Part shown: positions 25,401-34,009 of the stretch, one piece after another
Position numbering within the stretch: the stretch's first letter is position 1
Layout: the number at the start of each line of letters is the position of its first letter
Source of the DNA: Daucus carota subsp. sativus
Taxonomy: Eukaryota; Streptophyta; Magnoliopsida; Apiales; Apiaceae
DNA length: 64,000 nucleotides
Reading direction: 5' to 3'
NCBI RefSeq assembly: GCF_001625215.2
Contig: NC_030387.2
Coordinates: 744,001-808,000 of the forward strand
Translations under genes and position numbers: made by a program
Notes under the pieces: generated by a model
What the model saw: the letters and a program-made list of their open reading frames with translations, nothing else
Database searches by the model: none
What the model was told of the DNA's origin: nothing

Positions 25401-28234
25401 ATGGCCTCTTGCTTCTCAGGTGAGAAGGTTCTTTTCTTCTGTTTGACGCACCTGAATTCGGGCTTTATGTTTAGGCGATGGAGTGCTATATCTTCTGGAA
25501 TCCCCGGCATATCGCTGGGTGACCAAGCGAATATGTCAGAGAACTCTTGCAGCAGGGAAATTAAGCTTTGACGCACTTGCGGGGAAAGGTTTGTCCCTAT
25601 GCCCACTGTTCTTTCTGAATTATTTGGGTCAATGCTTATTTGCTCTAGCGTCTCATTTGGCACACAGGCAGGGGGTTTTACCATCTCCTGATCAACCTGC
25701 GGGTCAATGTCACTTGGCTCAGAGGCAGGGGGTTTTACCACTCCCTGATCAACCTGTGGGTCAATATCCATGAGCTCATAGGCCGGTGACTCTAGCATTT
25801 CATTGTTTGCCTGTAGTTCATTGCTTCCCAGTGTTTCCTTAGTTGATTGATCCAAATGAGGAGGCTCGATGGAGACCTGGTTCACCGAAGGGGCTGAGGA
25901 CCTATGAGGCTTTCTTTTCGGTTTCACATTGGAAATATAACACTGTCTGGACATTCGTTGATCGCCCTTAACTTCCCCGATTCCGAATTCAGTTGGAAAT
26001 TTCATTTTTAAGTGCGTGATGGATGTTATTGCCTTAAGGGCGGACTGGGTGGTTCGCCCTATAATGGCATTGTAACTACATTCTGCATTTATCACATGGA
26101 ACTTGAGTACCCTCCAAAGCTGGCAGGGTGGTGATCCAAACAAAACCGGTAAATCAATGGTTCCTACGACTCGAACTTCATTTCCGGTGAACCCGTATAA
26201 AGGGGATCCCCTAGCATCTTCAAGTTTCCTATCCCCTAAATCCATCCTTAGGAAAGCTCCGTGATAAAGAATGTCCACCGAACTACCATTGTCAATGAGA
26301 ATCTTCTTGACCAGGTTGGTCCCAATCTTGGTTGTTATGACCAGAGCGTCTTGGTGTGTTTCTAATAGATTCTCTGAGTAATCTGCATCAGAGAACGAAA
26401 TTACCGGGGAGGGGTTACGCTTTGGTCGCTTAGAGTCAATCCTGAATACTTCCCTGGCATATGATTTTTTAGAGTTGTTTGAAGCGCCCCCTGCAGCTAT
26501 ACCCCCAGAAATGACGTCAATGATTCTGTCAGCATCTGGTTGCTTGGCTTGGTTCGGGTCATCTTTCAGAACCCAATGTGAAAATTCTCCGCTTTGTATC
26601 TTTCTTTCAATGAGATTCCTTAGTTGATAGCACCTGTCTGTTGTATGCCCGGTATCCTCATGGTAATCACAGTACCTGTCACTAGCCGGTCTATCAGGAT
26701 TCATCGGCCTTGGAGGTCGATAATTAAGATCAGCTTTTATGACAGCCAGGATTTCGTTGAGTCCCACATTAAGCTTAGTGTATTCCTTTTGCTCCCTTGG
26801 GGGCCGAGGGGGCCAAGAGCCTCTGGGCTGCTGAGGCGCAGAGGCTGCTTGGCTTTGCTGTGTGACCAAATTGGCTCGCTGGTTCTCAGCTCCTTCGCTT
26901 CCTTGAGAAGTGCGATTGTCTGGTCTCCTTGCTTCCCACTTGCTTGACGAACCAGAATTTCTATCCCAGCGTCTGGCCTGAGGTGAGTGCATCTGAATAC
27001 TGCCAACAGCCTCCTGAATTGTGAGTCTATGCTCAAAGATCTCCATAGCTGCCTGTAGGGTTCGGGGGTTCTTCTCAAAGAACTCCTCTAGAATAAGTCC
27101 ATGCCGAGACTTGTCTACCCCTGCGGCCAAGTAGTTGATAGCCAGCTCGTCGATGAGATTAGGTATGAGAGCCACCTCATTTCTGAAGCGCGCCAAAAAG
27201 TCTCTAAGAGATTCTGAGGACCTTTGGCGCACTGTCATTAAAGAGGCTGTAATTTTGCCACCTTTCTTGTTACTTGAGAACCTTGTTCGAAACTTATTCT
27301 TCAGTGTACTCCAGGAGTCTATAGAGCGCGGAGGCAGATTGTCAAACCATTCTAATGCTGTGCCACTAAGACAAGTGCAGAAGAAGCGGCATCGAGATAT
27401 CTGTGAGTGCCCATAGTAACTCATTCTTCCGTCAAATTGATTAATAAAGTCAGACGGGGCCGTCGTCCCGTCAAACTGACCTATATTGGGGATTTTGAGA
27501 TTCTTGTCCAGCATGTAGCTCTCAATTTCCTCAGAGAGGGGGCTCTCAGATGGAACATCGAGACCACTCGAGCCTGTCTTGACTTGTTCTCTTAACTGAG
27601 CGACCTCTCTCCTGAGCTTGGTGAGTTCAACATTCATCTTAGGGTTAGGTCCTGTTTCTGCTTCTTCCTCTTCATCAAGTGTCCTCTTCTTCTTACGGTG
27701 ACGAGAGCTGTATGATCCAGCCGAGTCAGCTCTTGTCGAGTACTCACTGTTGTTTGATGGTCTCCATGAGATCTCATCATCATCTCTTGTTTGATACTCC
27801 TGGGAGGCAGTCCCCATCTCCGCCTCCAGGCGTGCAATCTCCCTCTGTTGACGCACTCGAGAAGCGAGCATGCGTCTCCTAGTGTCAAGAGCTAGAAGCT
27901 CATCTTCGAGATTAGCCACCTCGTAAGCTTTTCCAGCTTGAGCTCGCAATCGCCGAGCCTTAAGCTTTTCCAGATGAAGACGTGCATCACTAGTTAATAC
28001 GTGCTTTCCTTGTGGTGTTACCACGGTCCTCTTGGGGCCGCGCCTTCTTCCACCACCCGTAGGGTCTGAAAATGCCGGAGCAGCAACAGATCCTTGCGGC
28101 GTGGCTTCGACAAACAGCTTTTTAGGCTTTAAGGTGCTAGGTAGCTCGACTTCCGGCGAACTAATAGCTTTTATTGATTTTGTTTTTGGAGCAGATCTGG
28201 AGCTCTTCCTTCGTTCTTCCTCTCCTCTAGCCAT
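22430..28234 (-). CDS. Gag-pol polyprotein of the Tat-type LTR element
   Basis: One 1934-residue frame, with ATG at 28234. In order: a basic N-terminal region; a retrotransposon gag domain near residues 250-340 (FDGTTAPSDFINQF); a zinc-knuckle-like CDYHEDTGHTTDRC near 523; an aspartic protease near 648 (LIDNGSSVDILY); reverse transcriptase with YVDDMIV near 1083; RNase H near 1236; a second archaeal-type RNase H near 1370 (LYTDGSS); an integrase zinc finger, then the integrase core with WGIDLVGPLPK near 1656 and VTDNGSQFTG near 1718. It provides the capsid and enzymes for copying and inserting the element. The frame looks whole. Confidence 0.9.
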   Translation of the reverse strand: MARGEEERRKSSRSAPKTKSIKAISSPEVELPSTLKPKKLFVEATPQGSVAAPAFSDPTGGGRRRGPKRTVVTPQGKHVLTSDARLHLEKLKARRLRAQAGKAYEVANLEDELLALDTRRRMLASRVRQQREIARLEAEMGTASQEYQTRDDDEISWRPSNNSEYSTRADSAGSYSSRHRKKKRTLDEEEEAETGPNPKMNVELTKLRREVAQLREQVKTGSSGLDVPSESPLSEEIESYMLDKNLKIPNIGQFDGTTAPSDFINQFDGRMSYYGHSQISRCRFFCTCLSGTALEWFDNLPPRSIDSWSTLKNKFRTRFSSNKKGGKITASLMTVRQRSSESLRDFLARFRNEVALIPNLIDELAINYLAAGVDKSRHGLILEEFFEKNPRTLQAAMEIFEHRLTIQEAVGSIQMHSPQARRWDRNSGSSSKWEARRPDNRTSQGSEGAENQRANLVTQQSQAASAPQQPRGSWPPRPPREQKEYTKLNVGLNEILAVIKADLNYRPPRPMNPDRPASDRYCDYHEDTGHTTDRCYQLRNLIERKIQSGEFSHWVLKDDPNQAKQPDADRIIDVISGGIAAGGASNNSKKSYAREVFRIDSKRPKRNPSPVISFSDADYSENLLETHQDALVITTKIGTNLVKKILIDNGSSVDILYHGAFLRMDLGDRKLEDARGSPLYGFTGNEVRVVGTIDLPVLFGSPPCQLWRVLKFHVINAECSYNAIIGRTTQSALKAITSITHLKMKFPTEFGIGEVKGDQRMSRQCYISNVKPKRKPHRSSAPSVNQVSIEPPHLDQSTKETLGSNELQANNEMLESPAYELMDIDPQVDQGVVKPPASEPSDIDPQVDQEMVKPPACVPNETLEQISIDPNNSERTVGIGTNLSPQVRQSLISLLQEFSDIFAWSPSDMPGIPEDIALHRLNIKPEFRCVKQKKRTFSPEKQEAIEAELKRLSEAGFIKEVQYPTWIANTVLVKKSNGKWRMCVDYSDLNRACPKDFYPLPNIDQLIDATAGHELISFMDAFSGYNQIKLAKEDQDSTAFITHKGVFAYTVLPFGLLNAGATFQRTMDTVFADQIGRNMEIYVDDMIVKSVKAPSHAKDLRETFDCIRKNQIRLNPAKCSFGLGGGKFLGYLLTQRGIEADPSQIAAVRDMQPPKTVKDLQILTGCIAALRRFIPQSSKRSLPMYEAIKQASKARHFEWTQECQSSLDDIKEFLANPPILARAIPGEPLKLYLSASDSTTAAVLIKEEGTEQRPVYYASHMLKDTETRYSKIEKLVLALVTASRKLRQYFQGRSITVMTSQPLRRVLHRPDISGRLAAWTIELSQFNLEFEPRNSMKSQALSDFVAECNFSESPQQGPAQSLTDKAWTLYTDGSSTSEVGGAGVLLVSPEGFKVQQAIRFGFPATNNEAEYEALIAGIKLASHLDAKIVDIFSDSQLVVKQVSGEFKATNERMIAYLKVAITLLGTFTSWSIKNIARSANHWADALSKLATSTAAKNSEPIYVKELTCPSLVQETVNCITSQDDWRTPIIQHIKGTLNLEDKAEQRKIAFKARNYCLISDQLYRRALVEPLLKCIGQQEVQTAMQEIHSGICGNHISGRNMALKIMRHGVYWPTMKQDCEEYSKKCKACQLYGTVSHKPTATFSASQSPCPFAMWGIDLVGPLPKCTGQKQFLIVAIDYYTKWPEAKPLARIRETEVVQFFMENIVFRFGVPRVIVTDNGSQFTGKDFEEALGQLKITHIKSSVAYPQANGQVEITNKAILQGIKKRLLDAPSNWVDELPNVLWGYRTTPRTATGETPFRLAYGTEAVLPLEISMGSLRIENFNQQGNEEGLRLNIDLVEEVRDRAQLKVAQYQQKVAQYYNAKIKPRQFQENDLVLREAAASMPLKMSKLSAPWEGPYKIIKVVRPGTYRLAQLDGSPIPNTWNAIHLKKFYQ

Positions 28235-28291
28235 ATTTCGACTGCAATTTCTCGTTGGAATACTCTAGAGTCCCCTCCTTCTAGCGCCAAA

Positions 28292-28442
28292 TGTTGGGGA
28301 TTATAGTGTTTCCCTCATTTATCTGTTCTTTCACTCTCAAATATTCCAACCCTTTACAAGATCTTTCTTTCCTCTATTTATAGACCCCTGATTGGATTAT
28401 GGGCCTTGGGCCTTTCTATTCTTAGTGGGCTGGGGCCCAACA
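28292..28442 (-). repeat. LTR (5' LTR of the element)
   Basis: It is 151 bases and appears identical to the LTR at 19059-19209. It lies upstream of gag in the element's orientation and would hold its promoter. It is followed outside by the GGTAG target duplication. Confidence 0.95.
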
Positions 28443-28447
28443 GGTAG

Positions 28448-29369
28448 TAGAAGTTGCATGTGAGGAACAAGTGATGTTTGAAATATATTCGTGTCCATAG
28501 ACATGTTGAACTATTCAAGTAGTTAAGTGATGAATGAGATATGATCATTTAAAATTGGTCCCGCGTTGATTTGGAAAAAGAGTTTACATTGCTCTATGTA
28601 GCACAACATTTTAGTAGTGTTCAAATGTATTAGTAATATATTTTTCCATCTTCTACGTGCGCACAAATATTGATAGGATTTCGAGGTAAATCCGAAACTT
28701 ATGAAGGCCGAGCGAACTCGTGAAGGCCGCGCGACTGCTGACACGAATTGGGTCATCAAATTACGGACTAGTTTTTCTATTTAATTTTTAATGGGCCAGT
28801 GCTCTTAAATAATTAATTTGTTTATAATATAAATAATTATAATTGATTTGATGAAATATTAATTCGAGTAAATTATGAATTAATATTTAACAAAATTAAT
28901 TAATTAACCATTTTAATTAATTAATTGAGTAGCCCACGTGCTTTGCTATCTTTATACATTCATCGTAATTTGTAGGGTTTTATTGATTCGAAACGCTAGC
29001 CACTCTCACTTATTCGTCTTCTTTGGTGATATTCTCTTACTCATCTCAAACTCGTTGGAAGTGAATTTTGCTTCATTTGTAGTCTATTTTATCGTAGGAG
29101 GTGATTCGTTCACACATACGATGAGTGCTAATACATTTCAAGGAGACAATCACGCACTGTACTTGAATTTTGTTATATTTCTTCTTGTCTCCTCGTTATT
29201 TGAATTTTGTATTGGTCTGTTATTTACACACATGCACACGATAATTCTTGTTGTTTGGTTTTAACACAGTTTGTACAACAATATACATGAGTTCTCCTTC
29301 CCCTGCAGCTAGCCTAAATTAAAAGTATACAAGTTATTTAAAAATGCTTACGAATTTTCAATCGGATCG
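28448..29369. other. Noncoding stretch between LTR element and duplicated block
   Basis: This AT-rich sequence contains one long hydrophobic open frame (28938-29264) that lacks gene-like composition. The part from 28690 to 29270 has a promoter-like and leader-like look (TTAATGGGCC, CCCACGTG) that could be an old solo LTR, but no ends were found. Confidence 0.4.
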
Positions 29370-30088
29370 GAATATGTTGCATCAGCTGCAGTAATGTCAC
29401 CGAGCAATGAACCCTACTCTGTCCCTGCATAATGAATAAACAACTCCAGATTTTTTTCATTTAGCTAGCCGGAACCAGAGAGTGCTTGTCAATTTCATTT
29501 ACTGTTGTCATCATTAACATAATGGCTAACAACATTCAATCGATCAATAGATGTGCGACTCTGACTGTGTGACTATGAACTGAAACATACATTTGTATAT
29601 GCGTATCCTGGTATACGTAGTGATGACACAAGTACTTCCGGGTTGGATCTAGGTCTTTTCTCCATTATTGACAGCCTGATCGACTCAGCCCGGTCCAGAC
29701 ATTTGTATATTCGTGACCAACTACATAAAGAAGGAGCCAAAGAACATGCAGATGACGCTGACTGGTCGAGTTAAAGAAAGCTCTAGCCACTGGTGTCATA
29801 TATATTGGATGCTACGAGATCCAGAACATTTATAAGTAAAACTCATGATAATTGTAACCTAATAAATTTTCTTAGTACTACCTAGCGTATTAACTGCATA
29901 ATACATGGTAATTAAGTGACTATATCTCCTACAGTACTGATTAACAAATTATGTCCGTTTTGAAATTAGCTGGAGAATGCAATATCTCATCAACTTGCAC
30001 CTCTAGTCAATCTTGATGAACCCTAACCGGGGAACATTCTCGAAGTGCAATCGATTTTAATCAAATAATTGATCAACAGCCTGCACTG
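29370..30088. repeat. Copy 3 of the peptide-locus upstream block
   Basis: It contains both halves of the block in one piece: CATCAGCTGCAG to GGTCGAGTTAAAGAAAGC (matching 13433-13870), then ATAATTGTAACCTAATAAATTT to AATTGATCAACAGCCTGCA (matching 11885-12165 and 15044-15184). It is interrupted at 30091 by a retroposon and continues to peptide gene B. Confidence 0.8.
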
Positions 30089-30090
30089 TT

Positions 30091-30659
30091 TTTTTCTAAG
30101 ATGGAATTAATTCAATGAAAAACAATACGGCGTCTAAAAAGCAATCAAGTTAAACAAATATAAAACGCATCATATCGCTGATTAATTTAGTCTTTGTGAA
30201 TACACAATCAAGCTATTTGTTGAAGTTGATATATGTACATATATCGGCTTCATCATTACCGGTTTAAGCTATCGACCGTAACTGCAATTCCATATAAATC
30301 TTTACCACTGAATCAAACCCTTAAAAATCCGGCAGATCTAATGTCCTGAACATTGAATTACACCAAAACACACAAAAAACACACCAAGCTCTCACAAAAG
30401 AGAAAATAAACAAAATCTAAATAAATTGGGAACAAAACTCACCCTGAAAAGATTTTATCAAACAATACAATCTTGGAAGATATAAATCCTAATTACCTAG
30501 AGAGGAGTATTATTGAAATAAAAAAGAACAACGCAAAGAAAATATCTGGTTTGGGGTTTTCCATCGATGAAAAATCAAAAGCCCGAAAAGAAGAAAGAAA
30601 CTGAGAGGTTTTTTTTTTAGGATTTTGAGGAGAGAGTTAAGCTAAAAATAAACCTAACG
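30091..30659 (-). mobile_element. Non-LTR retroposon (SINE-like), copy 1
   Basis: About 570 bases are inserted into the duplicated block, as shown by comparison with 12150-12180 and 15165-15190, where it is absent. A T-run at the left (TTTTTTTC) is the tail on the minus strand. Imperfect target repeats GCCTGCACTGTT and GCCTGCAGTACTGTT flank it. Internal sequence (AAACACACAAAAA, CTCTCACAA, AATTGGGAAC) is shared with 52331-52859. Confidence 0.7.
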
Positions 30660-31032
30660 GCCTGCAGTACTGTTGAAAACTAACTTAATTAATCATTATT
30701 ATGTGTAATCAGTGATATAGGAAGATATGGAATCCATTTACTTATATAGCAGTAGTACAGTATATTATCAACATTATATATAATTAGCTAGCTAGCTAGA
30801 CACCCTTCATTGATTGCATAAATAAAACAAAAGGAATATCAAGGTTAGCCACTTTTCATTCTCCTTTACATAAATAATTCGATTCTACCTAGCTATAAGT
30901 AGCTTGATAGTTGTAAGTTGGAACTATATATATATTAGAATGAATGTGTATTTGAAAGATCTTTTTAAATCAAGGGAACTGACGTTGGTTGTTTAATTTG
31001 TTTAGGTATCTTAAAGAGGATTAATATATCTG

Positions 31033-31290
31033 ATGATTATGAAGATAGCTCTTCTCGTACTCATGGTGACGTTGGTGCTGACATCAGCAACTACGGAGGG
31101 AGTGGATGCAAAACTGAGCAGAAAGGTAAGCGCTGGTGTAAACAATAATCAGAAAGTTACTAACAAGAATGTGGCTGCTGGAAATTTCGAGGTGATTAAT
31201 GATGCTGATGGGTTCTACCCACGTGATTCGAGCCCTGGATCACACCGTAGATATGATACTAAGGATGCTCCGGGACAAGGCAGACACTGA
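31033..31290 (+). CDS. Small secreted-peptide precursor, copy B
   Basis: This is an 85-residue single-exon frame with ATG at 31033. The signal peptide, residues 1-22, is IALLVLMVTLVLTSATT-like. It is followed by KLSRKVSAGVNNNQK, AAGNFEVINDADGFY and the C-terminal motif FYPRDSSPGSHRRY, then a short Asp/Gly/His tail. It is clearly paralogous to copy A at 15516-15809: the leader, the region of the start, SRKV.GVNN.QK, AAGNF, IND and YPRDSS.GSH.RY are all kept, while the spacer and tail vary. That pattern suggests selection on the YPRDSS...SH.RY segment as the active peptide. The Asp/Glu residues before the Tyr would suit tyrosine sulfation, but this is inference. The 3' UTR (GGCTCCATGTTCGGTGAATTA) is also shared with copy A. 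Confidence 0.75.
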   Translation: MIMKIALLVLMVTLVLTSATTEGVDAKLSRKVSAGVNNNQKVTNKNVAAGNFEVINDADGFYPRDSSPGSHRRYDTKDAPGQGRH

Positions 31291-31509
31291 AGATCATATG
31301 CGATGTAATATCAACGTCCTCATGCATGCAATGGCTCCATGTTCGGTGAATTAGTTTTCTGTATGTTTCTGTTTGATGTTGTAATGAAGATCACCAGAGC
31401 ACAGCGTGATCGTATGTTAGGTGGTTATGAGTTAAGTGCATGCATGCTCTGTGTGTTTGTTTACGTGAATTTGTGTGATTATTATGTGTATGTAATAAAA
31501 TGATCATGG

Positions 31510-32095
31510 CCAGCATGAGGTGCTTTTCTTAATGATTTTCCTCCCCAATTTCTAAGACCTAAGTTGATCGACTATCCATATGAAGTATGAACACAATGGT
31601 TCTTCCAAGCTCGCATGTTAGATAAGCTACGTTGCATTAAAAAAATTACATGATCTCTCATTCCTCAAGAACTCTTGGTTCAACACAACACGAAGCTAGG
31701 TTTATTTTTGAAAAAATCATTAGAAAACATATATATGGAGCTAGTTTATCTCAGTTCTCAACTTTTATGTTTTATTTCGTTAGTCTGAGTCTAGTGAAAT
31801 ATTAAAGTTTGACAAGACAACAAAGATCATACTTCAATGAAAAAAATTGTCAAAAAAAAAATTTAAAAACTAGGTTGTTTACCTTGCCATCAGGAACTTG
31901 GCACGTAATTTAAAATATTTATAAAATTAAATTTTATAAATTATTATAAAAAAATTTGAAAAAAAATTAATATTTAAATATTTATATGAATGAGTAAAAT
32001 ACAATAAGAAACACTCTAAAAAATAAGAGCGCCCGTGGATTGTACTGCAGGTTAGTCATTGGCAGGCGCTGGTCCACGCTAGAAATGGACTACCC
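31510..32095. other. Noncoding stretch
   Basis: This is the AT-rich flank between peptide gene B and the snoRNA-locus promoter. No feature was recognised. Confidence 0.5.
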
Positions 32096-32126
32096 AACAA
32101 CACGTTCCTAAGATCATCAAAACCAT

Positions 32127-32190
32127 AGGCCCAACTCGAGAAGGCCCATCTAGATTCCAAACCCTAATTCCACAGCCTCGCGTATTTAAA
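32127..32190 (+). promoter_or_regulatory. Promoter with two site II boxes, telo-box and TATA
   Basis: AGGCCCAA at 32127-32134 and AGGCCCA at 32142-32148 are site II elements (TGGGCC/GGCCCA). AAACCCTAA at 32159-32167 is a telo-box. TATTTAAA at 32183-32190 is a TATA-like box. In plants this combination marks promoters of ribosomal-protein and snoRNA genes. It lies about 320 bases upstream of the box C/D snoRNA. Confidence 0.75.
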
Positions 32191-32503
32191 TCCAACGAGT
32201 CCAGAAAACACACACTCTCAAACCATCGTTTCTCTTCCATATCTCGTATCGTGTTCATCCTAATATAACTTTTGTTATTCTGATTTGTAATGCCTCGACA
32301 TGGGAATCCTTGAACACGGGTAAGGATGGGAGTTTCTATGTATCAAACACGGTTTTGAGAGGCGAATATTAATATATAATTTATTTATATCGGCATGGGC
32401 GTTGAGTCGCTTCGCCTTTGTGTATCATTTTATGCTCAGGCGCAGTGAATAAGTTCCGGCTACATATTATCATTATTATTATATGATTTATGTTTTATTG
32501 GTT

Positions 32504-32586
32504 GGGAGATCCGGTGATGGCATGAAATAATCTTTGAGACCTGATTCTTATTGATGACAACCTTAAGCATGTTGCTGAGGATTCCC
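32504..32586 (+). ncRNA. Box C/D snoRNA, guide to 18S rRNA (snoR66-like)
   Basis: A closed structure of 83 bases: terminal stem GGGAGATCC (32504-32512) with GGATTCCC (32579-32586), box C GTGATGG (32514-32520, one mismatch to RTGATGA), box D' CTGA (32541-32544), box C' TGATGA (32552-32557) and box D CTGA (32575-32578). The 12-13 bases before D', ending AATCTTTGAGAC at 32540, are complementary to GTCTCAAAGATT near the 5' end of plant 18S rRNA. By the D'+5 rule the target is the C at about position 38 of 18S, a known plant 2'-O-methyl site attributed, from memory, to snoR66. The guide before box D was not matched. The RNA would act in the nucleolus with fibrillarin. Confidence 0.8.
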
Positions 32587-32631
32587 ATCTTAGTTTTAAG
32601 ATTCTTGTTTTGGTTTTTTTAATTGGTTGAA

Positions 32632-32713
32632 TTTGAAGTGATGAATTTTGCACTGGGCTCTGATGATTGTTGATGCATAACTATGCAGCCTAGAAAGCTA
32701 TTTCTGATCTATA
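32632..32713 (+). ncRNA. Candidate second box C/D snoRNA
   Basis: A perfect box C GTGATGA lies at 32638-32644, with CTGA at 32660-32663, C'-like TGATGC near 32671 and CTGA at 32704-32707. It lies 50 bases after the first snoRNA, as in plant polycistronic snoRNA genes. The terminal stem is weak, and neither guide (ending TGCACTGGGCT or AAAGCTATTT) was matched to rRNA or U6 from memory. Confidence 0.4.
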
Positions 32714-32719
32714 TTTTCC

Positions 32720-34005
32720 TTTATTTTATTTGTTTACTAGTTTTGATTTCGAGTCATCTTTTTTATTTTTGGTTAAATCGAATAATCATTCGATGAACCG
32801 TTCGCTTTGGAATTAGAAAGATTTTGGCATTTATTTGTCGATATATCAAGTATTTATCGGAGATTATCGTGGTTGAGGAAAATTGATTAGATTTCAAAAA
32901 TAAGATTGGGTACATTACTATTAAAATGGTAATTATTGGCATGTCTTAACCCAACAAAGTGCCACTAAATCATTTTATTAACAAAAAGCTTACTTTAAAC
33001 AAATCTCTCCCCCCTTCCCTCATTCAAATATATTACTATTGTTTGTCAAAAAAAATATATATATATATTACTATTGTAATAATAAAATACAACTATAAAT
33101 AAGTTGTTAGAAATATAAAAATAATATTTAAAGAACTAAATACTATTTTTTAATTATATTTATAAAAAACTTTGTAAGACATTGTTATTTTACCTTCTGG
33201 TTTTTTAAATAAAAACCTGTTCTTTAACAACCCATTTTCAATTCAATTGTTTGTTTCTCACTTGATTATCCTGTCATCTAGGTAGCAGTGTCGTAAAAGA
33301 TTACGGGAATCATAGTTAATCCGTAAAAATACGGTAGCAATGTTGTTAAAGACGTCATCGATCGAAGATTAATTGGATTGATCATCGATTAATCAGAGAT
33401 TTAATCATTTTCATAAGCCATGGAATAAGGATCCGATTAATCGGTGATCACATACTTTTAGAACAGAATTGGGAGTATTAAAAATATTTTTTAAATTGAA
33501 CGATTCGCACCATCTATATAAGCTTTGAGGTTTCCCAATGACAGTCCATTAGAGAAATATATTATCCCAAAAATGGTTGTCATAAAAAGAAAATTCCCAG
33601 AATTTCATTAAGGAATTAAATTATTTGACAAATAAACAGAGTGCAGGATGAATAGTCAAGTTATGCAAGCTCCACCTCTTGAATCAATAGTACTAGTAGT
33701 ACATTATACTTAACACTCTTGACAGGTGATCAAAGAATTTGGCCAAGAAGATATAAATTTAAAATTATAAGCAGCTTTCCATAACTACAGTAGATGAAAA
33801 CAACACACTTCCGAACAGTTTGGCTAGCAAAGAGCCAAAGACCAAAAATATCTTCTCTACATTTCTTGAACTAATGATATAAAAGCTTTCTATCAGTATC
33901 AAAGAGCAACATTGGTTTCTAAATGCTGCTTGCTAGCCTTACAGGCGTGCTTATGTTGTATCTCCATGAAACCAGATCCAATAAATTATGGTCAGAACCG
34001 AAAAA
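32720..34005. other. Noncoding stretch, including the 3' flank of the PP2C gene
   Basis: This AT-rich sequence has no gene seen. The last few hundred bases before 34010 are likely the 3' UTR of the minus-strand phosphatase gene. Confidence 0.5.
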
Positions 34006-34009
34006 TCAA

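Larger units (their letters stand above)
19059..28442 (-). mobile_element. Ty3/gypsy LTR retrotransposon, Tat-type, looks whole
   Basis: A complete element of about 9.4 kb in minus orientation is flanked by the 5-bp duplication GGTAG (19054-19058 and 28443-28447). It has short LTRs of 151 bases, a candidate primer-binding site just inside the right LTR (starts TTTGGCGC), a G-rich tract inside the left LTR, one long gag-pol frame, and extra antisense reading frames. A second, archaeal-type RNase H after the usual one is the mark of the Tat lineage. The LTRs appear identical by eye, so the insertion is recent, probably within a few hundred thousand years. It lies within the peptide-gene locus, between copies A and B. 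Confidence 0.9.

Noticed and set aside
28938-29264. 108-codon hydrophobic frame
   Set aside because: It comes from AT-rich sequence, has no homology I recognise and no splice or promoter context. A solo LTR was considered but no ends were found.
15516-31290. Assignment of the peptides to the CEP or RGF families
   Set aside because: CEP needs a Pro-rich FRPTxPGxSPGxGH-like end and RGF needs a DY...PxxxH end; neither is present.
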